Source: Cerrena zonata
Lineage: Eukaryota > Basidiomycota > Agaricomycetes > Polyporales > Cerrenaceae
Direction of reading: 5' to 3'
Length of the DNA: 64,000 bases
Assembly: GCA_038087015.1 (NCBI GenBank)
Contig: JASBNA010000013.1
Location: forward strand, 124,001-188,000
Every line of letters starts with the position of its first letter. Position 1 is the stretch's first letter. This document shows positions 29,069 to 38,089 of the stretch, piece after piece. The translations under genes and the position numbers were made by a program. A model generated the notes under the pieces. The model saw only the letters and a list, made by a program, of their open reading frames with translations, was not told the origin of the DNA and made no database searches.

Positions 29069-30490
29069 ATGCTTAGATCTCTCAAGGGACTCAAGGGGTG
29101 TCCGTTGTCATTGAGAAGAGGATACTCAGTGAAATCACCAATACTGTTTGTTCCAAACGAAACTATTCATAGGTTTGAGAGTGAAAAATTAACGGAAGAA
29201 GAGAATTTAGCGGCCATACCCAAACGTCCTAACTTTGATGGTCTTCCAAAATACCATCATGAAATTCTCTCTCCTGAAGATACTGCTGACTTGGTGATTC
29301 GACCAGACGTCAATGACATTTTAACTTCGACGTTTTCTCAAAATGCAGTATTCACCGGTGATCCTAATTATAAAGTTACTCCAGCAAATGCTAATTTGCA
29401 AGAAACAACACTTTCATTACATTTCGCAGTTGCTGTTATCGAATGGATAAGGTTATTCAATACCCGGATTGTAACTTTGAAGAGTTTACCCTCGACCGTT
29501 AATAAATTACAGCATATAAATGAAGCCAAAGTAGATGCGATTAAAGCAAAATTGAATAGTATCAATATTGAAGAATTAAAGTCCGTGGAAGTTCTCGATA
29601 AGTTTTATACTTCTTTCGAAATATATAGAAAAGGTGACATCATGAGAAAGACAAGAGCCGATACAATCAATATTGAGAATATCTCTTCGATTCTTTTAAC
29701 CAGTGAATTGATTCAGAGTGATAGTGAATTATTTGACATTACTTTGAGATACCTTGGTCTGAAACTAACATACTTCAGCAATGAGAACCTTCAACAATTC
29801 ACGGAGAAACTCATAAATCATTTGCATGGAGAAAATATTACTTCAGGAATGAAAATTCAATCATTTAACAACTTCATGTCCAAAGTTTTCGAAATCCACC
29901 CTCGTTTAAAAACCGAGTTACACGTAAGCCAGCTAGATAAACTCGCGTATCTTTTCACATTGGCAAATAATATCGAGGATTCAAAGAGCCTCCTTCAGTT
30001 ACTAGTGACCAATTACAAAGTTGCTCCTTCCAAGGAGACATTCAACTTATTTTTAACAAAATATACCGAATCCTTGAAAGATTTCCAAGGACTGATCAAA
30101 TCAAAGGTCTTAAAAGATTTACATCAATTGAAGCCAGTTTTTTTCCATAATGGCCTTGATAGTTTTTCCCTTAAATTTTTATTAGAGGAGATCATAGAGC
30201 ATGTTTATGACCTCGATCATCTTATGAGGCTAATTGAGAATAAAGAAAATTCAAGTATCTTCCTCTTGAGCGAGTTTGCCGAGATGTTAATGCAAAGACT
30301 TCAAGTTATTCAATCTACCTCGGAAGACCCTAATACCACCAAGGCTTTGCAACTTACGCAATTAATATCAAAATTGGTGAAGGATAACGGCGTCAAGTTG
30401 GACAAAAAATCCCTTGAGCTCGCTCAGCAAATGTATAAAGACTTAGGTGATACTTCTAATTACGAGTACATAGGTAAATTACTAAATTAA
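29069..30490 (+). CDS. Predicted mitochondrial protein, function not recognised
   Basis: 473 residues from an ATG at 29069. The N-terminus MLRSLKGLKGCPLSLRRGYS is Arg/Leu/Ser-rich without acidic residues, with a typical matrix-cleavage context (RRGYS), so mitochondrial import is likely. The rest is almost entirely helical with repeating hydrophobic blocks (for example LQLLVTNYKVAPSKETFNLF, similar to a PPR-like helix pair), no catalytic motif and no membrane segment. It may be a fungal mitochondrial mRNA-specific expression factor; those evolve fast, which would explain why I do not recognise it. This is inference. It is convergent with RIM9 (38 bp between stops) and divergent from KAR5. Confidence 0.6.
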   Translation: MLRSLKGLKGCPLSLRRGYSVKSPILFVPNETIHRFESEKLTEEENLAAIPKRPNFDGLPKYHHEILSPEDTADLVIRPDVNDILTSTFSQNAVFTGDPNYKVTPANANLQETTLSLHFAVAVIEWIRLFNTRIVTLKSLPSTVNKLQHINEAKVDAIKAKLNSINIEELKSVEVLDKFYTSFEIYRKGDIMRKTRADTINIENISSILLTSELIQSDSELFDITLRYLGLKLTYFSNENLQQFTEKLINHLHGENITSGMKIQSFNNFMSKVFEIHPRLKTELHVSQLDKLAYLFTLANNIEDSKSLLQLLVTNYKVAPSKETFNLFLTKYTESLKDFQGLIKSKVLKDLHQLKPVFFHNGLDSFSLKFLLEEIIEHVYDLDHLMRLIENKENSSIFLLSEFAEMLMQRLQVIQSTSEDPNTTKALQLTQLISKLVKDNGVKLDKKSLELAQQMYKDLGDTSNYEYIGKLLN

Positions 30491-30528
30491 ATGTATATAT
30501 TTTCATGATAAGTATAAATACGTAATAT

Positions 30529-31578
30529 TCAACAAAGGGTCCTGTTATTATTTGAATTAGGAACTGAATTAGGAACTGAATTAGGTTCCGGATCATGGGA
30601 TGGTTCCATATTATCATTATTTGAAAAACCAAATTGACTAGAATTATTTGAAACTTCATCAGCAGTATCGTTATACGGAGAGTGTCGTATCCAGCCGCCC
30701 TTCCCCTTATTATGACTGTTGCTATCATTATAATTACTGTAAAACCCATTAGTGTAGATGAAAAAGCCGTCATCACTGGCTGAATCATCATTCCACCTGG
30801 TAGTATCAACGTTGTTCCTCATGCGCATATCATCCATTTCAGTCTTGTATTCTTCTTCAAGATACTTTCTCGAAGATATAGTTCTTTTGATGAAACACAC
30901 CATGGATGCCATAATTGCAAGTAGTATTATGGGAATAAGCTGAATCCAACCCAAGTAGCTTAAGTGAGGGATGAAAAGTAAAATATCTACCAAAAAGGCA
31001 AGAAGTGTAGATAGGAAGGATAGTAGCGATGCGGTTAGAATGAGACTCAAATATGGCCGGAGATCTCTTTTCTGTGGTTTGACTGACCCAGTAGACGCAG
31101 GCGATATGTTATCATCGTTGGATTGTTTCAATAATTTGTACTTGAAATGCTTTAGAGCTGTCCTCGACGACTCAAATCCTTTCGAATCTAAGTAAAGTAT
31201 CACTGATAACGAGGAAATCAACAAAAAGATAATGGCAGTCAAGCAAAATCCAATAACGTGTACAACCAATAGCTTAGATATCGTGTAAGTAGCTCCTGAG
31301 GGTAGTTCAATTCCTCCAAACTTATCATCATAATTTTCCTCAACACTGATGGCGTAAAAATGACTGTGCTTGGACGGGTATCCAATCTTTGGGGGAGAAC
31401 ATATATCCAAAGCAATGTCACACACTCCAAACAAACCAAAGGTGTTATTCTTGTAAGTTGATAGACGAATATTATAATTAGTGGACTCACCAGTTATAGG
31501 CACCGATATTAACGGTAGTAGTTGAATAACCAAACAAATGCACGTAAGAATGCATAGCACAACTAGTCCCTTGTGCAT
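30529..31578 (-). CDS. RIM9: RIM9/PalI-type pH-sensing membrane protein
   Basis: 349 residues from an ATG at 31576-31578. Four membrane segments: residues about 5-25, 100-125, 175-195 and 200-225. The extracellular loop after the first segment carries FGLFGVCD and a further Cys then IGYP, the pattern of the SUR7/PalI superfamily and of Rim9 in particular. The cytosolic C-terminal 120 residues are hydrophilic, Asn/Ser/Asp-rich with a PNSVPNS repeat. Rim9 helps Rim21 sense alkaline pH and membrane changes, leading to Rim101 activation. The length is greater than S. cerevisiae Rim9 (239), as in other Candida-group proteins. Another SUR7-family member is the main alternative. Confidence 0.7.
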   Translation of the reverse strand: MHKGLVVLCILTCICLVIQLLPLISVPITGESTNYNIRLSTYKNNTFGLFGVCDIALDICSPPKIGYPSKHSHFYAISVEENYDDKFGGIELPSGATYTISKLLVVHVIGFCLTAIIFLLISSLSVILYLDSKGFESSRTALKHFKYKLLKQSNDDNISPASTGSVKPQKRDLRPYLSLILTASLLSFLSTLLAFLVDILLFIPHLSYLGWIQLIPIILLAIMASMVCFIKRTISSRKYLEEEYKTEMDDMRMRNNVDTTRWNDDSASDDGFFIYTNGFYSNYNDSNSHNKGKGGWIRHSPYNDTADEVSNNSSQFGFSNNDNMEPSHDPEPNSVPNSVPNSNNNRTLC

Positions 31579-31950
31579 TATATATGGCCTCTAGTTCTGA
31601 TCGTCTTATCTAATCTTAATAGTAACTAATTATCATGATTTGGCGATGCTAAGATCTTTTTATTATGTCAAGAACAGTTAAGAAAAGTTCTGGAAAAAAC
31701 ACCCAAACACCAGACGTATTCTAAATGAAATCAATTGGGGCTAATACAGTTATCACATTTACAAAGTTGGTTTGCTGATAATTTAAAATTTCATTGCTTG
31801 AACATTCAATTGCTTCTTTGATTCTTGAGGATTTGATTGAATTGCTGTCTTTAATGGGAGGAAAGTAGGTAAAAAATCGAAGTTTTTCTTTTTTTTTAGA
31901 GCAAAGGTCTCAGAGTCAGAAAAATCAGAAAATTCAAGATAGTAAGATTC
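31579..31950. promoter_or_regulatory. Divergent upstream region of RIM9 and MET22
   Basis: 372 bp between divergent starts, AT-rich, with a T tract at about 31888-31899 near MET22. I recognise no specific regulator site. If MET22 translation begins at its internal ATG (32089), the leader is correspondingly longer. Confidence 0.5.
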
Positions 31951-33186
31951 ATGAGATACTTTTACTGGAGTCTTTTTATATTGAACATTGCCATTTTGTT
32001 GTCAAGTCTTGTATACATAAAACAGATCAATACGGTATCGAATCTGGTAAGGTTTCTAGTAACGAGCAGATTCAATTCAATTGCAAAGATGTCCACAATT
32101 CCATTAGATCACCCATACAGAAAAGAATTGGAAGTCGCTACATTAGCAGTCAAAAGAGCTTCAGTTTTGACTAAAAAACTTAGTGATGAAATTGCAACTA
32201 CACAAAAGTCAGGGACCCATACCAAGGAAGATAAATCTCCAGTCACTGTAGGCGATTATGCTTCTCAAGCTATAATTAATAATGCCATCAAACTCAATTT
32301 CCCATCTGACGAGATTGTGGGTGAAGAAGATTCTGATACTTTAAGACAAGATAATGAAGAAGGTAAGACTTTGAGTGACAAAGTTTTCAGAATTATAACT
32401 GAAGTTCAAGCTAAGACTGATAGTTCGAATTTGAAAATTGGGAAGCTTGAAGAATTGGACAAAATTTACGATAGTATTGACTCTGGTGCTTCCAATGGAG
32501 GTTCAAAAGGCCGTTATTGGGCCCTTGATCCTATTGATGGTACTAAAGGGTTTTTGAGAGGCGACCAGTTTGCAGTCTGTTTAGCCTTGATCGAAGACGG
32601 TCAAGTCGTGTTAGGTGTTATTGGTTGTCCAAACTTACCAGCCACTATCAACTCTAATGAAGACATGTCTGGAACTAAAGGTGGTCTTTTCTCTGCTGTC
32701 AAAGGTGTTGGATCTTTCTATTCACCTTTGTTTGATAATAATGACTTTACTCCTTTACAAAGTCAAGAACAAATAAAGATGAACCAAACAGTTGACCCCA
32801 GTTCTTTAAAAGTTGTTGAAGGTGTCGAAAAGGGCCATTCTTCCCATTCAACTCAGTCGCTTATCAAGGAAAAGTTGGGTTTTAGTGGTGAATCAGTCGC
32901 TAAGCAAACCATTAATTTAGATTCGCAAGTCAAATATTGTGTTTTGGCTAAAGGTCAAGCCGATATTTACTTGAGATTACCTGTTAGTGATACTTATCGT
33001 GAAAAAATTTGGGACCATGCGGCTGGTAATATATTAATTTACGAAAGTGGTGGTCAAGTTGGTGATATTTCTGGTAATCCTTTGTATTTTGGTAGTGGAA
33101 GACTTTTAGAATCAAAAGGTGTCATTGCTGGTAATAAAGCTATTTTCCCCCAAATAATCAGCGCTGTCAAACACGTCTTAAATTAA
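31951..33186 (+). CDS. MET22: MET22/HAL2, 3'(2'),5'-bisphosphate nucleotidase
   Basis: Removes the 3' phosphate of PAP and PAPS by-products of sulfate assimilation; the lithium- and sodium-sensitive target behind salt toxicity. Metal and phosphate-site motifs are present: VGEEDSD, LDPIDGTKGFLRGDQFAVCL, and WDHAAGNILIYESGG. The open frame from ATG 31951 gives 411 residues, but the family start corresponds to the ATG at 32089 (MSTIPLDHPYRKELEVATLA), which gives 365, close to the 357 of S. cerevisiae and in better context (A at -3). The extra 46 residues contain a hydrophobic stretch (FILNIAILLSSLVYI) and basic residues, possibly a membrane anchor or targeting leader, or merely translated leader. 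I list the longer frame and favour the internal start for the main product. Confidence 0.92.
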   Translation: MRYFYWSLFILNIAILLSSLVYIKQINTVSNLVRFLVTSRFNSIAKMSTIPLDHPYRKELEVATLAVKRASVLTKKLSDEIATTQKSGTHTKEDKSPVTVGDYASQAIINNAIKLNFPSDEIVGEEDSDTLRQDNEEGKTLSDKVFRIITEVQAKTDSSNLKIGKLEELDKIYDSIDSGASNGGSKGRYWALDPIDGTKGFLRGDQFAVCLALIEDGQVVLGVIGCPNLPATINSNEDMSGTKGGLFSAVKGVGSFYSPLFDNNDFTPLQSQEQIKMNQTVDPSSLKVVEGVEKGHSSHSTQSLIKEKLGFSGESVAKQTINLDSQVKYCVLAKGQADIYLRLPVSDTYREKIWDHAAGNILIYESGGQVGDISGNPLYFGSGRLLESKGVIAGNKAIFPQIISAVKHVLN

Positions 33187-33265
33187 ATTGATACATATAT
33201 ATATTGAAGGTATAGAAAATTCAAAATTTTTATATACAAGAATGCAGTAATTACATAGGTGTTGC

Positions 33266-34822
33266 TTAATAAACCCTAACGATGTAGTAATTTTGTTTAC
33301 CAGTTCTGGCAAGTAAAAGTTTGCCATCAATCAAATGATTCTCCTTATCAAATAAGACAACATCTTCAGGATCAATGAATTGATCTCGGTCAAGACCCAA
33401 GTATACACCACCAGCTTTAATAAGGTTCTTAGTTTCAGATTTGGACTTTTTGAAAATAGCAGAAAGTAAGGTACTCATCTTGAGATCATTGGCATTAGGA
33501 AATTCATTCAAATTAATATCAACCATAATACCAGATCTACTGAATTTCTCAATCAACTTATCAGCTGAGATTTCATCATCGAATGGTTGATTAGGGGTCG
33601 GAAATAAAAAGCTAGTAATATAAGCCATTTCTTCACCAACACCTACACCGTGAATCAAATCAACCACTTCACGGGCTAACACTCTTTGTGCTATTCTCAA
33701 TCCTGGATCAGACTTATGTTGGACAAGCACCTTTTGTTCAATTACACTCATTGGTAAGAGGGTAAACACTTTTAATAACTTTTCGACTATCTCATCTGGG
33801 GTATTAATAAAATATTGGTATAATTGGAAAGGCTTTGTAAGCTTATCGCTAATGAAAACTGCATTTCCAGCAGACTTACCAAATTTTTCACCACTAGGAG
33901 TGGTTAACAACGGAACAGTCATACCGTATCCTCCAGTCTTTTTTTCCTTGTCACTCTGATCATGCTTTTGTAATCTGGATATCAAGTCAACACCAGCTAC
34001 AATATTCCCCCATTGGTCATTACCACCAACTTGCAAATTAACTCCTTTGTTTTTGTATAAATGCCAAAAATCATAAGCTTGTAAAATTTGATAGGTGAAT
34101 TCGTTAAATCCCAAACCAGCTTCCGAGTTGAGTCGACTTTGAATTGAGTCTCGACCCAACATCGAAGATACTCTGATGAATCTACCGTAAGTAGCCAAAA
34201 AGTCAAGCATCTTAATGGAGGACCACCAACTAGCATTATTTTCAAAAGAGTGGTCTCCTTCTTTGTTAATAGGATACTTCCTGGAGTTTGCATACTCAAC
34301 ACCTTTTTCGATGAAATTGGTAATTTGTCCCAGAATTGCCTTAATATTATTATCTCTTTCTGAATTTTCAATTTGAGTTCGTTCAGAAGTTCTTCCACTA
34401 GGGTCTCCAACAGCCCCAGTGGCTCCTCCAATAAGCCCAACCACATCATGGCCTCTCAATTTGAAATGAAGAAGCACCATCAAAGGAAGGAGATTACCTA
34501 AATGCAAAGATTTTGCAGTGGGATCTGCCCCACAGTATAATTTGAGCTTTTTGTTTGCAGAAGGCTCAGTCAATTTAAATAACTCGTCATCGGTGATAGA
34601 CTCAACCAAGTACCGTGACTGTAAATGGCCGATCAAGGATATGTCAAGGTCAGTTTTATAAGCACTTTCCAGATACAAATCTTCGACCTTGGGAACAATT
34701 GTGATAGTTTCAGGTCTATCTTCAGAATCGGAGGTTTTATTCGCCGTGGAAGACTGCCATCTTTTCACATAGGCTGGAAAACGGCCTAGTATCCTCCTTG
34801 ATACCAAAGTATTGCGAAGCAT
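33266..34822 (-). CDS. MSY1: MSY1, mitochondrial tyrosyl-tRNA synthetase
   Basis: 518 residues from an ATG at 34820-34822; S. cerevisiae Msy1 is 492. The bacterial-type TyrRS layout is clear: CGADPTAKSLHLGNLLPL (HIGH motif as HLGN), GATGAVGDPSGRTSERT, the tyrosine pocket GGNDQWGNI, and KFGKSAGNAVF as the KMSKS motif. A C-terminal S4-like RNA-binding domain follows (LIKAGGVYLG). The N-terminus (MLRNTLVSRRILGRFPAYVK) is a classic mitochondrial presequence. It charges mitochondrial tRNA-Tyr. Convergent with MET22 (79 bp apart) and divergent from DHR2. Confidence 0.93.
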   Translation of the reverse strand: MLRNTLVSRRILGRFPAYVKRWQSSTANKTSDSEDRPETITIVPKVEDLYLESAYKTDLDISLIGHLQSRYLVESITDDELFKLTEPSANKKLKLYCGADPTAKSLHLGNLLPLMVLLHFKLRGHDVVGLIGGATGAVGDPSGRTSERTQIENSERDNNIKAILGQITNFIEKGVEYANSRKYPINKEGDHSFENNASWWSSIKMLDFLATYGRFIRVSSMLGRDSIQSRLNSEAGLGFNEFTYQILQAYDFWHLYKNKGVNLQVGGNDQWGNIVAGVDLISRLQKHDQSDKEKKTGGYGMTVPLLTTPSGEKFGKSAGNAVFISDKLTKPFQLYQYFINTPDEIVEKLLKVFTLLPMSVIEQKVLVQHKSDPGLRIAQRVLAREVVDLIHGVGVGEEMAYITSFLFPTPNQPFDDEISADKLIEKFSRSGIMVDINLNEFPNANDLKMSTLLSAIFKKSKSETKNLIKAGGVYLGLDRDQFIDPEDVVLFDKENHLIDGKLLLARTGKQNYYIVRVY

Positions 34823-35012
34823 TACACCGAATGTTGAATCTAACTGTGAAACCTAACAAGGGAATGAGAATCTGATTTTTATTGAAGTAATAAATATTTT
34901 CGTAGTCCTGTGTATAAATCCACATATATTTTTTTTCTTCTCTTCTCTGCTCTTCTCTAAAGATATACTATAAACCATAACCAAAAGAATCCTGTTAGAA
35001 ACTAGGAACAAG

Positions 35013-37583
35013 ATGTCAAATAACCCGGGAGACATTCCAAATGATGTTGGTGGAGGTAAGAAAAGAAAGAGGAAGAGAAACAACAAGAAGAATGCACACC
35101 AAGTGGAAACAAGTGTAATTGAGGAACCTATTGCAGCAAGAAAAGATGTTCAGATCAATCGTTCTAACAAGAAGATGAAGTTCGAAGATGGAGACTCAAG
35201 TGAGAAAAAGGAGCAGCCCGAGCCCATTGTTCAAGATATTGAATCCAAAACGGTTGACGAAGATACTGCCAAACCAGAGTTGGAAGTTACTGAAGATCCG
35301 GTTGTCGATGAGGCATCAACAAAGAACGATGAGGAAAGAAGAAAGACAAACGATAAGAGGAAAAAGGATAAAAAAGGCAAAAAGTCAGCTAAGGTTACAT
35401 ATTTTGATGATGAAGAAGATGAGGAAGATGACGACGACTTTGAATCTTCAAGAAGTTATAATTTAGGATCGCATGTCAGCAGACATCTCTTAGCTCAAAG
35501 AGCTGCAGAATTGAATGAAGTTCGTCAAAAATTACCAATTTCCCAAAGCAAAGATCAAATACTTGACTACATTAGCAGAAACCAAGTAACGGTAATCATT
35601 GGTGAAACTGGTTCTGGTAAATCTACTCAAATTCCGCAATTTTTAATGCCTCTAAACAAAAAACAGATAGCTGTTACCCAACCACGTAGGGTTGCTGCAG
35701 CATCCTTGGCTACCAGAGTAAGTGAAGAATATGGATGTCCGTTAGGTCAAGAGGTTGGGTATCAGGTTCGTTTCTCGAATGTTACTGATTCTCGAAAGAC
35801 AAAACTTAAATACCTTACTGATGGTATGCTTTTGAGGGAAATAATGCTTGATGAGAAGTTAATGAAATATTCCACCATTATCATAGATGAAGCTCATGAA
35901 AGAACCATTTTGACTGATTTAATTATGGGATTCCTTAAAGAAATGATCGTGACAAAAAAGAGAACGGACCTTAAGATTATTATTATGTCTGCTACTTTAA
36001 ATGCAGAATTATTCAGTAAGTTCTTTGATCATGCACCAATTCTTTTCATCGAAGGTAAAATGTATCCTGTTTCCAAACATTACTTGGGTGACTCATCTGA
36101 AGATATCGTTGATACCATGGTAAGAAGTGTCGTGCAAGTAAATATGGGAGAACAAGAAGGTGATATTTTATGTTTTCTACCAGGTCAAGAAGAAATTGAT
36201 AATTGTGTCAATATCCTACAAACAATTGCCCCACAACTTCCAAAAGAAGCACCTGCAATAATACCATTACCATTGTATGCGGCTTTATCACCTGCTCAAC
36301 AACTGAAAATATTCGAAAAAGTCAAGGGAAGAAAGAGAAAAGTTATTCTAGCTACTAATATTGCTGAAACTTCCATTACAGTGAGTGGAGTCAAATACGT
36401 TATTGATTCTGGATTACGTAAAGTTAAAGTTTGGAAGCACCAGCTTGGATTATCTACGTTATTAACAACCTCGATCTCCCAGGCTTCTGCTAAACAAAGA
36501 GCAGGTAGAGCAGGTAGAGAAAGTGTAGGTAAGGTTTTTCGTTTATATTCCGAAGATGTCTTTTTGAAGGCATTGCCCAAACAACAGGAGTCAGAAATCA
36601 TGAGAAATGATATAATTCTTCCCATTCTTACTTTGAAGAAAATTGGAGTTGACGACTTACTTAATTGGACGTGGATCGAACATCCAGGTCAAGAAGCTAT
36701 TTTATCTGCATTGAACACTTTATACACTTTAGGAGCCTTGAATGACAGTGGGAAAATAACCCCATTAGGTTATAAAATGGCGGTATTACCATTACCACCC
36801 CAGTTATCAGTTGTGTTAATCAGTGCTTTGGAAATGGGCGTTTTAGCTCCAGTAATTGACATCGTGTCTTGCCTCTCGGTTGATAATTTAGTATTAAACG
36901 TGTTTAGTGGGAACGGTGAATTAAGGGACGAAGTGAATTTTAAGAGAAGACAATATTGCCCACTAGGCACTAAACTGGGTGATTTGATTGCATTAAAAGA
37001 GTATTTCAATTATTTTAACGAATTGTACAAGTCCAAGAAAATACCAGAACTAAAGGCCTGGTGTAAAGACATGTTTTTCAGTTTCAAAGGCTTTAAAAAT
37101 GTTCTTCGAGTAAGAAACCAATTGAAGGAATATATGGTTTCAACAATAAAACAGGATGATAGTTTATCTCAGAACCAAAGAGAAACTCAGCTTAAAAATT
37201 TAAAAGGTCAACTAGAGGCTGATGACATGGATATCGAAAGTGATACTGATGATGAAGAGAGCGATGATGACTTCGGAAAGGCTCTTAAAAAACCTCTAGA
37301 CGTTGCCGAAATCTTGAAGTCTTTCTTGAAAGGTTACATAACAAATACAGCTATAGGAATGCCTGATAGATCTTTTAGAACTTGCACTAACGGTCAATTG
37401 ATAAGTATTCATCCATCTTCTAACTTGTTTGGTAAGGCCAATCTTGATGCAATCATGTACATAGAATACGTTTACACAGCAAAGGCATACGGTAGAAGTT
37501 GTTCTGCCATAGAATTGACTTGGTTACAAGAGATAGCTCCTCATTTATTGGGAGGAGCCAAAGTCAACGTTAACGATACCTAA
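35013..37583 (+). CDS. DHR2: DHR2-type DEAH-box RNA helicase of ribosome biogenesis
   Basis: 856 residues from an ATG at 35013. The N-terminal 150 residues are Lys/Glu-rich with a nuclear-localisation-like GGGKKRKRKRNNKK. The helicase core shows GETGSGKST (197-205), TQPRRVAA, DEAH (292-295), SATLN, TNIAETSITV and QRAGRAGR, then the HA2/OB-fold C-terminal domains ending LLGGAKVNVNDT. The motor entry segment LPISQSKDQILDYISRNQVT and the C-terminus point to Dhr2 (735 residues in S. cerevisiae), a nucleolar helicase for 18S rRNA processing. Prp-type splicing helicases lack this N-terminus. The acidic insert before residue 770 (DDEESDDDFG) is unusual but in frame. Confidence 0.8.
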   Translation: MSNNPGDIPNDVGGGKKRKRKRNNKKNAHQVETSVIEEPIAARKDVQINRSNKKMKFEDGDSSEKKEQPEPIVQDIESKTVDEDTAKPELEVTEDPVVDEASTKNDEERRKTNDKRKKDKKGKKSAKVTYFDDEEDEEDDDDFESSRSYNLGSHVSRHLLAQRAAELNEVRQKLPISQSKDQILDYISRNQVTVIIGETGSGKSTQIPQFLMPLNKKQIAVTQPRRVAAASLATRVSEEYGCPLGQEVGYQVRFSNVTDSRKTKLKYLTDGMLLREIMLDEKLMKYSTIIIDEAHERTILTDLIMGFLKEMIVTKKRTDLKIIIMSATLNAELFSKFFDHAPILFIEGKMYPVSKHYLGDSSEDIVDTMVRSVVQVNMGEQEGDILCFLPGQEEIDNCVNILQTIAPQLPKEAPAIIPLPLYAALSPAQQLKIFEKVKGRKRKVILATNIAETSITVSGVKYVIDSGLRKVKVWKHQLGLSTLLTTSISQASAKQRAGRAGRESVGKVFRLYSEDVFLKALPKQQESEIMRNDIILPILTLKKIGVDDLLNWTWIEHPGQEAILSALNTLYTLGALNDSGKITPLGYKMAVLPLPPQLSVVLISALEMGVLAPVIDIVSCLSVDNLVLNVFSGNGELRDEVNFKRRQYCPLGTKLGDLIALKEYFNYFNELYKSKKIPELKAWCKDMFFSFKGFKNVLRVRNQLKEYMVSTIKQDDSLSQNQRETQLKNLKGQLEADDMDIESDTDDEESDDDFGKALKKPLDVAEILKSFLKGYITNTAIGMPDRSFRTCTNGQLISIHPSSNLFGKANLDAIMYIEYVYTAKAYGRSCSAIELTWLQEIAPHLLGGAKVNVNDT

Positions 37584-37707
37584 TAGTAATAAATAGACAA
37601 GTAAATTCACATCCGTACATCTGTAAATAAATTGAAGTAACAAAAAAAAAGTAAGACGAATACTTTCGATATAATATCTGTCAAAGTTGCAAACTAAGAG
37701 GAAGCTT

Positions 37708-38076
37708 ATGGACTACGATGAACCACTTCCCCTTATAGAAAGGTCGGAGATCATTGTCTTTTCCGATTTGTCGGATGAGCAAGATCAAAACCTGACGACA
37801 TCGCTTGCCTTCTACGGCTACGCAATTCTATTTTCAACCTGGCTTTTGTTTCTTATTACTTTCAATTCATTATTCAGCGTCTGGTCTTACGTTATTCAGC
37901 CACTTTCGTATAATCCAGAATCGAAAGAGCTACACAATAAATTGTCATACATATTTGAGAGTCTTGATAATTATGTTTTGAGTTTTTGGTGTATATATAT
38001 TGTAATTTGGTGGTGGTCGATTATATCATGGTGTGGTCTTAAACTCTTTAGACACTCCAAGGGAATCCAGGGTTAG
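37708..38076 (+). CDS. ERI1: ERI1/PIG-Y-like small membrane protein of GPI-anchor synthesis
   Basis: 122 residues from an ATG at 37708 (the frame is open a few codons upstream, without ATG). Two membrane segments: FYGYAILFSTWLLFLITF and a Trp-rich second one with FWCIYIVIWWWSIISWCG, followed by a basic tail LFRHSKG. The C-terminal pattern (Trp-Cys, Trp-rich helix, A/S-W-C, then F-x-x-SK) and topology resemble yeast Eri1, the small subunit of GPI N-acetylglucosaminyltransferase that also restrains its activity through Ras. S. cerevisiae Eri1 is only 68 residues, so the N-terminal 45 acidic residues are extra. The other option is Gpi19/PIG-P. Its stop is 13 bp from the stop of convergent PNG1. 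Confidence 0.55.
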   Translation: MDYDEPLPLIERSEIIVFSDLSDEQDQNLTTSLAFYGYAILFSTWLLFLITFNSLFSVWSYVIQPLSYNPESKELHNKLSYIFESLDNYVLSFWCIYIVIWWWSIISWCGLKLFRHSKGIQG

Positions 38077-38089
38077 GTTTTTCAGTTAC

